Assembly (NCBI GenBank): GCA_033977485.1
Contig: CM066982.1
Coordinates: 36,248,218 to 36,312,217 of the forward strand
Source of the DNA: Hydrangea macrophylla
Taxonomy: Eukaryota; Streptophyta; Magnoliopsida; Cornales; Hydrangeaceae
Reading direction: 5' to 3'
Length of the DNA stretch: 64,000 nucleotides
Position numbers and translations under genes: made by a program. Positions 37,401 through 48,681 of the stretch are shown here, one piece after another (positions within the stretch are counted from its first letter, which is position 1; every line of letters begins with the position of its first letter). The notes beneath the pieces are model-generated. The model searched no databases. It was not told the origin of the DNA and was given only the letters and a program-made list of their open reading frames with translations.

Positions 37401-39985
37401 TGGAAGTGTACGTGGACGATCTCCTGGTCAAGAGCCGGGATGAACCTGATCACCTGGAGCATTTGGCCGGGGCCTTCAGCATTTTGAGAAAATTCAGGAT
37501 GAGGTTGAACCCGGCCAAATGCACCTTTGGGGTCTCATCCGAAAAGTTCTTTGGTCATCTAGTCAGCAGACGGGGAATCGAAGCAAACCCCGACAAAATC
37601 CAGGCTATCATCAACATGCGGTCTCCCAAGTCAACAAAGGAAGTTCAAAGCCTAGCCGGACGGGTGGCCGCACTGAACAGATTCGTCTCCCGAGCTACTG
37701 ACCGGTGCCTCCCGTTCTTTAAAATCCTCCGTAAAGCTTTTCAATGGTCGGAGGAGTGCGAGGAGGCATTCCAGGAACTTAAGAAATACCTGGCCTCTCC
37801 TCCTCTATTGTCGACGCCTACCGCCGGAGAAGAACTGTTCCTGTATCTGGCAGTGTCACCATCGGCGGTTAGCTCAGCACTCATTCGGGAAGACCACGGG
37901 ATACAGTTCCCAGTGTACTACACCAGCCGGGCTCTACAAGGTGCGGAAAGCTGATACTCCCGCATCGAGAAATTGGCCTTTGCCCTCATTACTTCAGCCC
38001 GAAGGCTCCGACCGTACTTCCAGGCCCACGCCATTGTAGTACTGACCGATCAGCCTCTCCGCAAAATTCTCTCTTGGCCAGACACATCTGGAAGGCTCGT
38101 CAAATGGGCTTTGGAACTGGAGGAGTTTGAGGTAACTTACCGACCACGGACGGCCATCAAGGGACAAGCCGTCGCAGATTTTCTGATCGAGTTTACGTAT
38201 CCTGAAGACCCAGTCGAAGAACTCGAGCCTCCGGCCTTACCGCCCGGATTGCTCGCCGGCATCCCCACTTGGGTATTATATGTCGATGGCTCTTCCAACC
38301 GGTAGGGCAGTGGAGCCGGAATTATCCTGACTACCCTCGATGGCATCCAGCTTGAATATGCTTTGAGATTTGGGTTTCATGCCTCCAACAACGAGGCCGA
38401 GTACGAAGCCCTCCTGGTCGGGTTACAATTAGCCATTTCGATGAGTGCGCAATAAGTCGAAATCTACAGCGACTCCCAGCTAGTGGTAAATCAGGTAAAC
38501 CAAGAATACGAAGCACGGGAAGATAGCATGATGGCCTACTTAGCCCTCGTCCGGACGCCATCCAAACAACTCTGAGGATTTTCCATCACTCGGATACCTA
38601 GAGAAGAAAACACCAGGGCTGACCGGCTCGCTCGCCTCGCATCGTCGTCTGAGTCAGACTTGCCCGGGATAAGGATACAATTCCTGCCCGAGCCGAGTGT
38701 GATCAACTCAGAAGGCATGGAGGTTGACCCGGTCACTCTGGGACCCAGTTGGATGGATCCAATCATGACTTTCTTGACGGCAGGAAGGCTACCGGACGAA
38801 AAAGAGGAGGCAAGGCGGGTCAAGTACCGGGCAGCACGATACCATGTTCTCGACGGTGTCCTTTATAAAAGGGGGTTCACCATCCCGTACCTCCACTGTG
38901 TCCATCCTACGCAAGTTCAAGCAATACTGTACGAAATTCACGAAGGCGTGTGCGGGAACCACGTAGGGGGTCGAGCACTCTCAAGAAAGGCCCTACTACA
39001 GGGATACTACTGGCCAACCATGGCCCGGGATTCGCAGGAGTACGTTCGAAGGTGTGACAAGTGCCAACGGTACTCTCCCATGATAAACCAGCCGGGAAAA
39101 CTTCAGACCCCGGTCCAAAGTCCTTGGCCATTCGCCCAATGGGGGATCGACATCGTTGGACCCCTACCAACAGGGAAAGGGCAGGTTAAGTTTGCTGTGA
39201 TAGCCGTTGACTACTTTACTAAGTGGGCAGAGGCCGAGCCCCTGGCAACGATAACCGAGCGAAAGATGGAAAATTTTGTGGAGAGAAATATCCTTAGCAG
39301 GTTCGGCATTCCACGAGTCCTGATCAGCGACAATGGAAGACAATTTGATACACCCATCTTTAGATAGTTCTGCTCGGACTACGGAATATTGAATCATTAC
39401 TCTTCTCCCGAGCATCCACAAGCTAATGGTCAGGCCGAAGTGACCAACCGCACGATCTTGCAGTCGATTAAGACGAGGCTTGAAGGTGCCAAAGGCCTGT
39501 GGGCTGACGAACTCCCAGCCCTCCTGTGGGCCTACCGCACCACACCACGGGCGGCAACAGGCGAAACCCCATTTTCCCTGACTTATGGTTTCGAGGCAGT
39601 AGTCCCCACAGAGCTCGGGCTACCCACATACCGGGTGGCTATCTTCAATGACCCAGATAATGGAGAAGCCCTCAGAACAGAACTAGACCTGGTGGAAGAG
39701 AAAAGAGACCAGGCTTATCTCAAGGTGGCAGCTTACAAGCAAAGGGTCTCGCAATATTACAATAGTAAGGTGAAGCATCGTAGTTTCCAGGTTGGGGACC
39801 TTGTCCTTAAGGCAGTGAACCAGTCCACCCGAGCCCCAAGCCATGGGAAGTTGGGAGCGAACTGGGAAGGACCGTATATAGTAACTCGGGTCAACCGACC
39901 AGGAACCTACTGGCTATAAAGCATGGACGGCCACGATCTCAGTCATCCCTGGAACGTGCAACACCTCCACAAGTATTATCAGTAG
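34421..39985 (+). pseudogene. Tat gag-pol, one frame broken by eight stops
   Basis: A single reading frame of 1855 codons without any frameshift, interrupted by stops at 35393 (TAG), 36965 (TGA), 37952 (TGA), 38303 (TAG), 38453 (TAA), 38573 (TGA), 39365 (TAG) and 39917 (TAA). Domains by codon number: coiled, charged N-terminus; gag (about 240-410); zinc-knuckle-like segment from C498; protease DTGS at D628; reverse transcriptase with YVDD at 997-1000; first RNase H (about 1120-1230); second, archaeal-type RNase H from D1289; integrase HHCC region (about 1500-1560) and core D1577, D1637, E1673. Catalytic residues are kept. The natural end is probably TAG at 39983. The ATG at 34421 follows the PBS by 43 bp. 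The copy is defective in cis, yet LTR age is low, so it may have moved using proteins of relatives. Confidence 0.93.
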
Positions 39986-40119
39986 CACCTAGCTACAGGA
40001 ATTTAGTATTATACGAAAAATCCTTTTTATGTAGCCTTGCTGGGACAATTGTTACAGATTGTTATCTTTTAAATAAAATTGAAAAGTTTGTTTTGAAACA
40101 TTACTCCCTTCAGTACATC

Positions 40120-40500
40120 GGGCAATACACAAAAAGACCTCAGGCCTAACCCCGAGGCGCCAAAAGACCTCGGGCCTAACCCCGAGGCACAAAAAGACCT
40201 CGGGCTCCGAACCCAGGCACCAAAGGACCCTGCAACCACCCATGTTCCAGGTCAGTTTCCTATGGTCGATCCCCAGCACGCCCCCGCCTTAATAGGAGCC
40301 CCGGGGGCAAGAGGGTTCTATACCTAAACAGGAAATTAACTAAAGCTTTGCTTAGGTCCAGCCGACGATGGGGCCAAACCCCTAGGTGGCCAACGATGGC
40401 AAGCTTCAAATGCTCCTGCAACCACCCATGTTCCAGGTCGATTTCCTACGGCCAGGTAGTCCCGAACACCCACACACCCGCCTTAGCAAAATGCTTGGGG
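40120..40500. repeat. Short GC-rich direct repeats after Tat pol
   Basis: AAAGACCTCGGGCCTAACCC-type units repeat at 40131-40210, and a phrase containing CAACCACCCATGTTCCAGG occurs at 40232 and again at 40419. No coding is seen in 39986-40700. Confidence 0.7.
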
Positions 40501-40798
40501 GGCAGGGGATAGAGGAAAGTACTAAGGCCAAGACAGGGAATTACAACGCTCGACTAGGTGTTCTGTGGGTTACGGTCCTAAAGCATTTGCTAAGGCAGAT
40601 GTTAGGTTGGCCAAAGCCACACGGGTACTAGTAAAAGTTAAAGCACAGTACAACAAAATTAATGGAAGGGTGACCTCAGGGGCCTTTGCATTAAATTAAA
40701 CAAATGTACAAAGCCTGGGGGGCAGTTGTAGTAGCCTCCCCAAAAAATTAAAAACTACAGGCAATGAAAACAAACAAAAGGAAGGAGGGACCGGGGAG

Positions 40799-43182
40799 TC
40801 AGTCCTCCGCATTGACCACATTGTCAGTTTCCCCGGTCTGCTCCCCGGGAACGGCAAGTCCTTCCTCCGCTAAGCCCCCCTCCGGGGCGAGCTCAGTGGC
40901 CTCAGCGATGACCACAGGATCTCCAACGGCCGCCGGACCCTCGCCGGTAGGAGGAGCTTCACTGGCTGAAGGATCTTCACCGACGTCCCAGTAATCCGAG
41001 TCAATCCCCTCGTAGGCCGAAAGGACCCATTCGGGGTGATCCCGGGCTACCCGCCGTTTCAGATCATCATAACCTTGGAAGAAGCCGTCGTCAAAAGCTC
41101 CATCCAGGGCCACCGCAGAAGGTGTCTAGGTCACCGCCTTAGCCCGGGCTTCAGCTGCCGCGGTCAGGGCCCGGGAAACCTCCAATTCAACCAAAGCCGC
41201 TGCCAGGTCCGCCTGAGCCGCCCCCAAACTCAAGGCCATGGACTTCGTCTTGCTTGCCTCCACGGCTAAAGCGGCTTTAGCTACTGCCAGCTCTTCCCGC
41301 TCTTTCGCAAGGGCGGCTTCAGCAGCACTGACCTTCTCAGCCAGAGAGGATAAGACAGACTCTGCGCCCGCGGCCATGCAGCCAACCTACAGTAGGAGAA
41401 TGAAAATCAGTTAGGCAAGTAGAAAGCGGAGCAGGCCAATGCTTAAAGGGGGACAAAATACTTACCAGATGGGATATGCTATACAGCCACCCTTGGAAGC
41501 CTTGGGAAGGTAGCCCGGCGCATGCGTCCACCTGGCTTGGGACAAGGACGGACCTCAGTCTTTCCCGGATCCCATCAGGCCCGTCCAGGGGCAGACCTGA
41601 CGGGATGTCAGCCCTGGGCATGGGCTCGTCAGCAGCCGGCCTGTGGGGAGCGGATGTCCCCACAGGGTCGTGTCGGGTAGTCGTCCCATGACGAATACGC
41701 CTGAGAGGGCGCTCGCCGCCCAGGGCCTCGGTGGCTGGCCTCTTCCCTTGGGCGATCGCCGCCAGAGCGGTAGTAGTGGCGGCGGAGGCGGCCTGTCTCT
41801 CCCGCAGCTGGTCCAAATTGCGCTTGGGGGCCATTTCTGCAAAAAGCGAGTTCGCACGGTCAAAAGTGCAAGAAACAACAGCAACAGTGGTGAACCAACA
41901 AGTAAAGCAATCCAGATGCTCACCAGGGATGATCGGCAAAAAGCTGGGGGCCGGAACAGGTGGCTCAGTGGAATAGGTCTCGACGAAATCCCCCGTTCGG
42001 GACAATACGTTCCAAATGCTAGTGGGCAGCCCTGCTAGCCTCAGGATCCTGGCCTGGCACACCTCAGGGATTTTTGGGGGTTTAGTTGAGCTTGCTGTGA
42101 ATAGAGAAAAAATTAGTCAGTAAGCCACTGTGTTCCAAAAAGACCAAGATAGCGGACGAAGTTGGAAGGGCGGTCTTACCCCTCAACTCCCTAGCCCAGG
42201 ATGTCCTCAGTTGGCCTCCCGGAGCCATATCGCAGAGGCGAAGGGTAGACACCTGGAAGAATTTGCCCTTCCACCCTTTATTATTGCTAGGGCAATTGTC
42301 GATAATTTTCCTGCCCGGACGGGCAGAAAAGGAGAAAAACCCCAATTCATTATGCACGGGAAATGGTCGGTGGGCCCAGAGGAACTCCTGGAGGGTAAGC
42401 TCATACCCGAACACTTGGGGCCACAATGATATACACCCCATCAGGAACCTCCACCCGTTGGGGGCCAACTGACCGGGAGCAATGTCGAGAAAAATCAGCA
42501 TGTCCCTAGCCACAGGGTGAAGCGGGAGTCGGAGGCCCGCCATCATATCGTCCTCAAACAGGGTGACGAACCCCGACTGATAAAGATGTGCGCCGCCGGT
42601 GTTTACGGCTAAGGCGCAACCATCAGGGAGGGAATACCTCTCCCTGATCCAGAGAAGGTCTCCAGAGCGCAGAACAGAAGAAGTGGACTCACAAGCGAAG
42701 ACCGCGCGGTCAGTCCCCCCAGGCAACTCGTCACCCGAACCCCTCGAAACGGAGGCAAAGGGGGCCTCCTCAGAAAACTCATTATCGGACAGACGAATGG
42801 GAATCCTGGCCCCACTTTGGTGGTCGGACAGGGACTCAGGAAGCCGGCCTAGACTGGCACCGGGGGACCCTGACCGATACTGCTCACTCTCCGATCTCGA
42901 CGCAGAATTGAAGCCGGAGTGTTCCATTTCTGGCCCTCCGGCGGGAAGGAACTGACACAAACTACGACTCGCAAAGGGATAGAAAACCCCAAACCTGATA
43001 TACAGGGGGGGCAGAGTTACTAACCTGAATGGTAATGAGTAGACACTCCTCAACACCAGGTAACACTCTCTCAGAACAGTACAAGAGACACCCGCTCGGT
43101 TCAGATGAGTTAGAGTTCCACCCGACTCAAAAAACGCACAGAATCTAAGAAGGAAGAAATCCCACTCCCGCTCGAATCTCAC
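40799..43182 (-). CDS. Tat antisense gene B, four exons (Transposase_28-like protein with coiled coil)
   Basis: Reads on minus as exons 43182-42180, 42094-41924, 41836-41466 and 41386-40799. Introns of 85, 87 and 79 nt have GT-AG ends (donors GTAAGA, GTGAGC, GTAAGT; acceptors CACAG, TGCAG, TGTAG), and every junction keeps the frame. One in-frame TAG (41126-41128) interrupts the last exon; 711 codons in all. An N-terminal half with GLRLPLHPVARDML, QLAPNGWRFL and a WKGKFFQV segment matches what I know of the 'putative gypsy type transposon' family (Pfam Transposase_28). A basic linker follows, then an alanine/glutamate-rich coiled coil (about 41360-41130) and an acidic tail (GFFQGYDDLKRRV). Function is unknown; extra ORFs of this class are known in Tat elements. 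Its own promoter lies at 43295-43381. The gene model is inferred and has no transcript support. Confidence 0.75.
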
Positions 43183-43294
43183 AAGATTTGTTCTCTCCAG
43201 CCTCGCTTCGAAATAGAAAAGGAATGGGGGAAAGAAGGAAGAAAATCAGAAAGTAAAGAATCAGAAAGGTACGCAGGAGGTGGGGCGAGTGCTC

Positions 43295-43420
43295 CTTATA
43301 TAAAGACCCTGAACGGCCCAGATCAGAAAAGATCCAGCGGTCCAGAAGATTTCCCGCCCAAACCGTCGCTTCGGTCACGTGAGGAGTCGCCTCAAAAGGC
43401 GCGCGCATTAAATACGCGAA
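43295..43420 (-). promoter_or_regulatory. Promoter of antisense gene B
   Basis: On minus: a G-box CACGTG (43376-43381) 81 bp upstream of a TATA box (CTTTATATAAG, 43295-43305), which lies 113 bp before the ATG. Flanking text (GCATTAAATACGCG, GTCGCCTC, TTCCCGCC, AGGAGCAC) is shared with the gene A promoter. Confidence 0.75.
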
Positions 43421-43764
43421 AAGACGGTTCCGTTAGTATGCAAACGGTTCGGTTACGACCACGTTTCCACTTGTTAGGATCTAACCTGACCAATGATTAA
43501 TGATTGGTTGGTACAGGATAGCAGTGGTCCGGGCCCGAGCAACTGCAACCCGGGCACATTTGCAAGCCGGTCGGGTATTAACCGCCCAGTGTCGTACAAA
43601 ATTGATAAATAGTTTGAAGGGCATAGTGAAGGAAAAAGTTGGCCTCACGAACCTTTTCATTGCTATAAAGGGTGAGCTATACAGAAGTCGGGGGCAATTA
43701 TAATAGCCTTCCCGGTAAAAAAAAAAATTTTAAAAATAAATAATATGTGTGTGCCTTCAAGGTC

Positions 43765-44852
43765 CCTGGCCCTTCAAAACCTTGACCTCCTCTTCCAAGG
43801 CCGCCACCTTTTCCACCAGCCCCTCAACGATGAGCTCCAGGGCATGGACGTCCACCCCCCGCAGGGCGGAGTCCATCTACAGTTCGTCGCCCATCTTCTC
43901 CACCGCCTGCAAACGGCTCTCCATGTGCGTAAGAGAGAAGTCCGACCATGAGCTGGGCATTCGGAGACCGGCGGGTGCTTCTGACCGGCTCCTTTTTGGT
44001 GGGGGCTGAGACTCTTCCTCAACCTCTTTCTCCTTACCCTTCCTGGATGGGCCTGGTGGAGGGCTTACGTCCTCAGATGAGGAGGAACCACTGCTGGTGG
44101 ACAAGGTGACCGGCCCCTCGGACATGCCCGCCCTACCGGCGGGGCGCGCCCCGGTCGCCATGGAACGAGTATAGCGGCGCGATCCAGGAGCCACAGTGGC
44201 AGGAGCTGTAGAAGAAGGTCCGGCACCCGCACCATCCGCAGGTCTCCCGGTCAAATAGGAGAACGACAGACCGGCCTCAATAGCTTGGTCAAACGCCTCT
44301 GTGTCATCAGCAGTGGGGGCAACTCCGCAGAGGGCGGCAAAAGCCTGCTTGCAATGATCGGGATTATAAGCTGCAGGAGGGTAGAGACCGGCATCCTCCA
44401 ACCAGTTGCTGGCAACCACAACCCAAGGGTACCGCTGCCAGTTTTTGTTCGGGAAGTCCAGGCCTTGGACAAGGTCCTTTCCCTCGGTCTTGGGGCGGAA
44501 GTAGGGGCCTCCGTTGTCGATGCCCAATATGTAGCACCTCGCGACATCGGCAGCCCGAAGGAACAATCCTAATCGCGCGTTCAGCGCTGATATTCCCCAT
44601 AGGAGACGGGCAACGTTTGGGCGGCACTTGTGGAGTGGAATGCGCAACCCCTCGAGCAAGTCGCAAAAGGAAACCGGGAGGAGGAAGCGCAATCCCACGA
44701 TGAGCAGCAGATAGCTGCTGATGAGGACGAAGGGAAAGGCTATTTCCTCCCCCCTCAATGAACGGACGGACCACTACATCGTCTAGGATTTGACAATCCT
44801 CTCGGAATGCTTTAAGCCCTTCGTCTGATGTCAGGTCAATATGCGAAGCCAT
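43765..44852 (-). pseudogene. Tat antisense gene A (paralogue-like, no introns)
   Basis: Starts at the ATG at 44852 (MASHIDLTSDEG). The frame shifts by one at a G6 run near 44752, and then stays open to a TAG at 43877-43879. Beyond that stop the same frame continues as a short coiled coil to about 43765. The middle contains FCDLLEGLRIPLHKCRPNV, RPKTEGKDLVQ and WVVVASNW blocks that line up in order with gene B's family blocks, so A and B look like diverged tandem copies; this is inference. A Ser/Pro-rich basic region (about 44220-43940) precedes the coiled coil. The product is unknown. Two lesions suggest it is dead here. Confidence 0.65.
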
Positions 44853-44970
44853 TTGATGTAGATGAGAGTCTGGGAAAACGAAGACGGTAGAAAAGAGGGG
44901 GCTCGGAGTATTTTACTCAGGCGACTCAGTTGATGCTGTGTAGTGAAGAAACAAGGTTGAATGAGTGCTC

Positions 44971-45100
44971 CTTATATAAGCAGCACGAACGGTTGGGATC
45001 CAGTTTGATCGGATGGCTCACATACTCTCCCGCCAAAACTGTCGTTTCGGGCACGTGGGGGCGTCGCCTCAGAAAGCGTGAGCATTAAATGCGCGACGTG
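44971..45100 (-). promoter_or_regulatory. Promoter of antisense gene A
   Basis: On minus: CACGTG (45052-45057) exactly 81 bp upstream of CTTATATAAG (44971-44980), which lies 119 bp before the ATG. It is homologous to the gene B promoter. Confidence 0.75.
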
Positions 45101-45351
45101 ATGGTTTAGCAACAGCTGGACGATTCAGTTACTTCTTAAACTGGTTGCTTTGAGTCCGAACTATACCTATAACCAGCAGGCACGTGGCGTTGGGGATCCC
45201 GGGCCTGTAGAGTTACCGCTCGGTCGATGTGCCACCGGGTCATTCCAAATCAGCCCCGTTCCGGCGGGAGTCCTGATCCTTTCCCAGCCGGTATATGAAA
45301 GGCATTCTTAATTTTCCAATCTCATCTGACAAGGCGTCATCTCAGCTTTGA

Positions 45352-45365
45352 AAATGGGGGGCAGC
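45352..45365 (+). other. Polypurine tract of Tat element
   Basis: AAAATGGGGGGCAGC-type tract ending at the TG of the 3' LTR. Similar GGGGGCA runs recur at about 40300, 40498, 40704 and 43690. Confidence 0.8.
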
Positions 45366-45992
45366 TGATATGTCCAGAAATATTCTGTAGCGGTCTAACC
45401 GCCACGTGGTCAGTTAATAGCCCGGGAAATCCGGATTCGGATCGAAGAGCCCACGCTCCTGAGATATTCAGCTGTTGCTGTCCGGGATACCCGGCAGCTC
45501 GGGTACCAGGAGTGGTGAGGCCCCCGGAGGCGCGGCGTGAATCATGCTTCCTACAGTTTCCTTGTACGGCTGCAACTCTATTAAGGAAGAATCAGTGGTT
45601 TCCTAAACTACTTAGGAAACTCTCCAAACATTGTGAAAATCTATTGTGATTAGATTAGGCTTCCTAATCCAATAAACTTACCATGTAAGGGTGGACTCTT
45701 GCATCTATAAAAGAGCCCACCTGCCCTCTCGAAGGGGATCCGAATATCAATTCTCTAAGCATACCAGCACATATTAGAGAACTCACCACTATACACGCAT
45801 ACACCTGGCCGGTATTACTGGGAGTGCTGCCCACCTTGTCAGCTCACCAGGCCCGCCGGTGATCTGCTAGTGAGAAGCGCACAGACGCAACCGTGGACGT
45901 AGGTCACCTCATTAACAGGGCCGAACCACATACAAATCTTCTGTGATTTTATTTTCTTCCCAAGTTGTTCTTACCAATTTTCGGCATCATCA
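45366..45992 (+). repeat. 3' LTR of Tat element
   Basis: 627 bp, same ends as the 5' LTR, with TATA near 45706. Followed by the TTAAC duplication (45993-45997). Confidence 0.95.
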
Positions 45993-46404
45993 TTAACAAT
46001 TTCCAAGGTTAGCATTTTGTAAGAGATAGAGAAGGAGAATCTGATTGAATCTATATTTTTAAATCCTTCTGACTCAATAGTTAGTTGTTTGTTCTACTTA
46101 ATGCACATAAAGTTATAACTTATGCAGTGAGTAAATCTGTCAAACTTGTAATCACAGATGGGCTAAGGTGATTTAGAAAGAGGAAATATCATATATGGAG
46201 ATTCTCAACGAAGCACTACAACCAGGTACTTATCTTTACACATATGTACTCCTATCCAGAATTGTTGTAGCAATTAGGGCCTTTTTGTAGGAAAACTTGA
46301 TTTTGTTTTCTGATTCCAAAATTTCTTGATATTGCTCTCCAATTCTAACATTTTGTACCATATGTTACCTTATAAGTTTCTAAATCCGTATAAAATGTAC
46401 TAAA

Positions 46405-46808
46405 AATAGTTGGATTCAATATTACACATTCTTTTGGTAAATGCACAAGGGAAAGAAAACCTTGTAGATAGCTTTACAAGCAATTCAGATGCAATTGAAA
46501 CTCCTAGTTCAACTACAAGTCCAATTACATCAAATGCAGCAAATTGAACAATTCCAAATGCCATGTGGAGAAACATGTCAATAACACACGAAATGAATGA
46601 GTTCTTCACCTCTGTAGGGCAACAGCAACAAAGGCTTTTCATTAAGAGTTGTTTTTCCCATTTATTTGTTTTCCCTTGCACAATAAATGCTGCAATGCAT
46701 GCAATTATCCATGATTTCAACTAAAGAAGCCTTATTTTCATACTTTTTTTTTGTAGGAACAACTTGCACATTGTGAATGATTTATCCCTCCTGTAATGTC
46801 ATGAAAAG
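46405..46808 (+). pseudogene. Captured KRP (CDK inhibitor, Kip-related) gene fragment
   Basis: Two exons of a plant KRP/ICK gene in decay. The first, to 46646, shows RERKPC (family RESTPC), then from 46488 DAIETPSSTTSP and HEMNEFFTSVGQQQQRLFIK, matching the KRP C-terminal CDK-inhibitor region. A TGA interrupts it at 46545. A 110-bp intron ends TTTTTTTTTGTAG. The last exon, 46757-46808, aligns base for base with a typical final KRP exon (KYNFD...PL.GRYEW) but with several changes, including a stop. In intact genes this C-terminal motif binds cyclin/CDK in the nucleus and inhibits cell-cycle progression. Here it lies inside a Helitron, is broken, and is most likely a passenger. The paralogue cannot be named. 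Confidence 0.8.
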
Positions 46809-46977
46809 GTAAGGCTGGAACTTCACAAAATTGAAACATTTTCTCGCCTGTCCGAAACATTATACTTGTGCAATTACTAACTCATTTATAAATCTATGTG
46901 TTTAATTTATTGAGGTTTTTACTTAGCTGGGTTAATAATTGTTCAAGCTTTAGTTTTCTATCAATTTTTATGTTTTT

Positions 46978-47050
<73 letters not shown>

Positions 47051-48660
47051 AATGTATTTATATATGTCTGTTTCATACACGCAGAAAAGCCTTTGCTTAC
47101 TGCACTGCACTGCACATCTTTTTTATGGTTTGGTGTTCAATTCTCAGCCCTCCTTTTAACCAAATGACTTCGAAGTTCTTTTTTGTTCCTTGGTTGCTAT
47201 CATGGTTCAACCAAATCAGCCTCACCAAGTAACATTTAGTAAGTGAACTATGTATAATTGGTTTTAACATATTTTTTGGGGAAGATATAGGTAATTTTAA
47301 CATTTTATTTGCACCTTGATTTTGGGGATATCTCTATTTGGTTAATGCTCTTCTTGAGCTTTCAGTTGCAATCTCACTTTGGAATTTGGTTTTACTCATC
47401 TTGCTTCCTCTGTATAGATAACGATATTTGACTGTTGGAATTTTTTAATTCTTAAAAGACACTAATTATCCAGCTTTTACCAAATTTCTTTAAGTTTTAC
47501 TCCCTTACTACATTACCGTTAATTCATCAGTATGGTGATAGGAGTTAATTTCCATTCTCATGTAAAAAAATACTGTCCTGCAGAGATTTTCCAATTGGAA
47601 ATGGTAAGGCCTTATAGTTCATCTCAGCAGCAAGTATATTACAACAAAAGGGGGGATTGGCAGCAGGAACTACAACTACAAATGTGTTTACAGTTCGGAT
47701 TTGAAGAAAACAATGAAGGCAATGCCGACCCCGTGTTTGGAGGCTACATTCAAAGAGCCCAACATTTAAAATTATAATTTGTATGTTTGATGTTCACAAT
47801 GATGTTCCCTGTTCTCTCATTGGTGCTACATGTTGATTGTTGACAGTTGGATATTATTGGTATTAATGAAGCCCTTTTTTGGGTGACCTTTATGATCTTT
47901 AATGCAGGGTTGCTGCTCTTGATGGCATGATACTACCTGGCCTGGACGGTGACCATTGAAGGTGGTGCTCAAGTTTACTTTTATTGATTACCATTGGTAC
48001 TCAATCTGTGTTCTATGTCTTAGGCTTGGTTGGTATTATTATTATAGTCTCACTTTTGAATTATAATGGTTTCACAAAGAACCATAACTGCTTCTTTGAA
48101 GCTACTAGAAAAAGCTTTGGTGTTCTTTGGTGGTTGAAACTCTTGCTTTTTTACTTCCTTCCAATACTATCTTTTTACTCTCCCATTCTCAGGCACACTA
48201 CTGCTACTCTTTTAATGGAAGATCTCTAGGTTGACTAAAATAACCTTTATTTACATGTAGAAAGACAGACGAGACAAAGACAACTGATTGGTGGTGTTGA
48301 TATGTACATGCATGTCTGCCGCTAGCACTATGTCAACAAACAAGCTGTCATGGAATCCATTAGCAAAGATTGTCTTGGCCTCTCACAAAATTCTTCACTG
48401 GATTGAAGGTTTGCATGAAAGTACATGTAGTATATGTAGTTTTTGAAGATTGTTTATGGTGGTACGGATACCTATTAGTTTCAGAACTTAAAGTTTTGAG
48501 GCATAGTTGTACTACTTTTTATTATTCCATTTGATAAATTACCTAAATAGTTGTTTTCTACATCTTCAATCTTCATATACTCTGATTCACTTATCCATGT
48601 GCCTTTTCTTACAAGAAAAACTGCCAATCAAAGCAAAAAAGAAAGCCACTGACACGGGCA
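46809..48660 (+). other. Helitron interior, right part, unrecognised
   Basis: Contains a (TC)n microsatellite (46981-47048) and several transcript-like patches: a frame at 47532-47777 rich in Gln and acidic residues, a short exon-like patch with splice-like edges at 47908-47961 (VAALDGMILPGLDGDH), and another at 48330-48410. These could be further captured exons, but I recognise no family. Confidence 0.4.
46981..47048. repeat. (TC)n microsatellite
   Basis: About 34 dinucleotide units. It makes the SLSLSL and RERERE frames on the two strands, which are artefacts. Confidence 0.95.
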
Positions 48661-48664
48661 CCGT

Positions 48665-48681
48665 TGCGTGCAACGCACGCA
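48665..48681 (+). terminator. Helitron 3' hairpin
   Basis: TGCGTGC, loop AAC, GCACGCA: perfect 7-bp stem, 8 nt before the terminal CTAG. It acts as the rolling-circle replication stop signal in Helitrons. Confidence 0.85.

Larger units (their letters stand above)
33730..45992 (+). mobile_element. Tat-lineage Ty3/gypsy retrotransposon, full length, defective
   Basis: 12,263 bp flanked by TTAAC duplications, with two 627-bp LTRs. Order: 5' LTR, PBS, gag-pol in one sense frame, a 4.9-kb region with two antisense genes, a polypurine tract, 3' LTR. The pol order is protease, RT, RNase H, a second RNase H, integrase. The dual RNase H and the extra antisense genes fit the plant Tat lineage. By eye the LTRs differ at about 12 of 627 positions (about 2 percent), mostly transitions, so insertion is of the order of 1-2 million years ago under usual plant rates. 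Confidence 0.92.

Noticed and set aside
46400..46720. 106-codon minus-strand frame
   Set aside because: Antisense shadow of the KRP exon, which has the recognisable motifs on plus.
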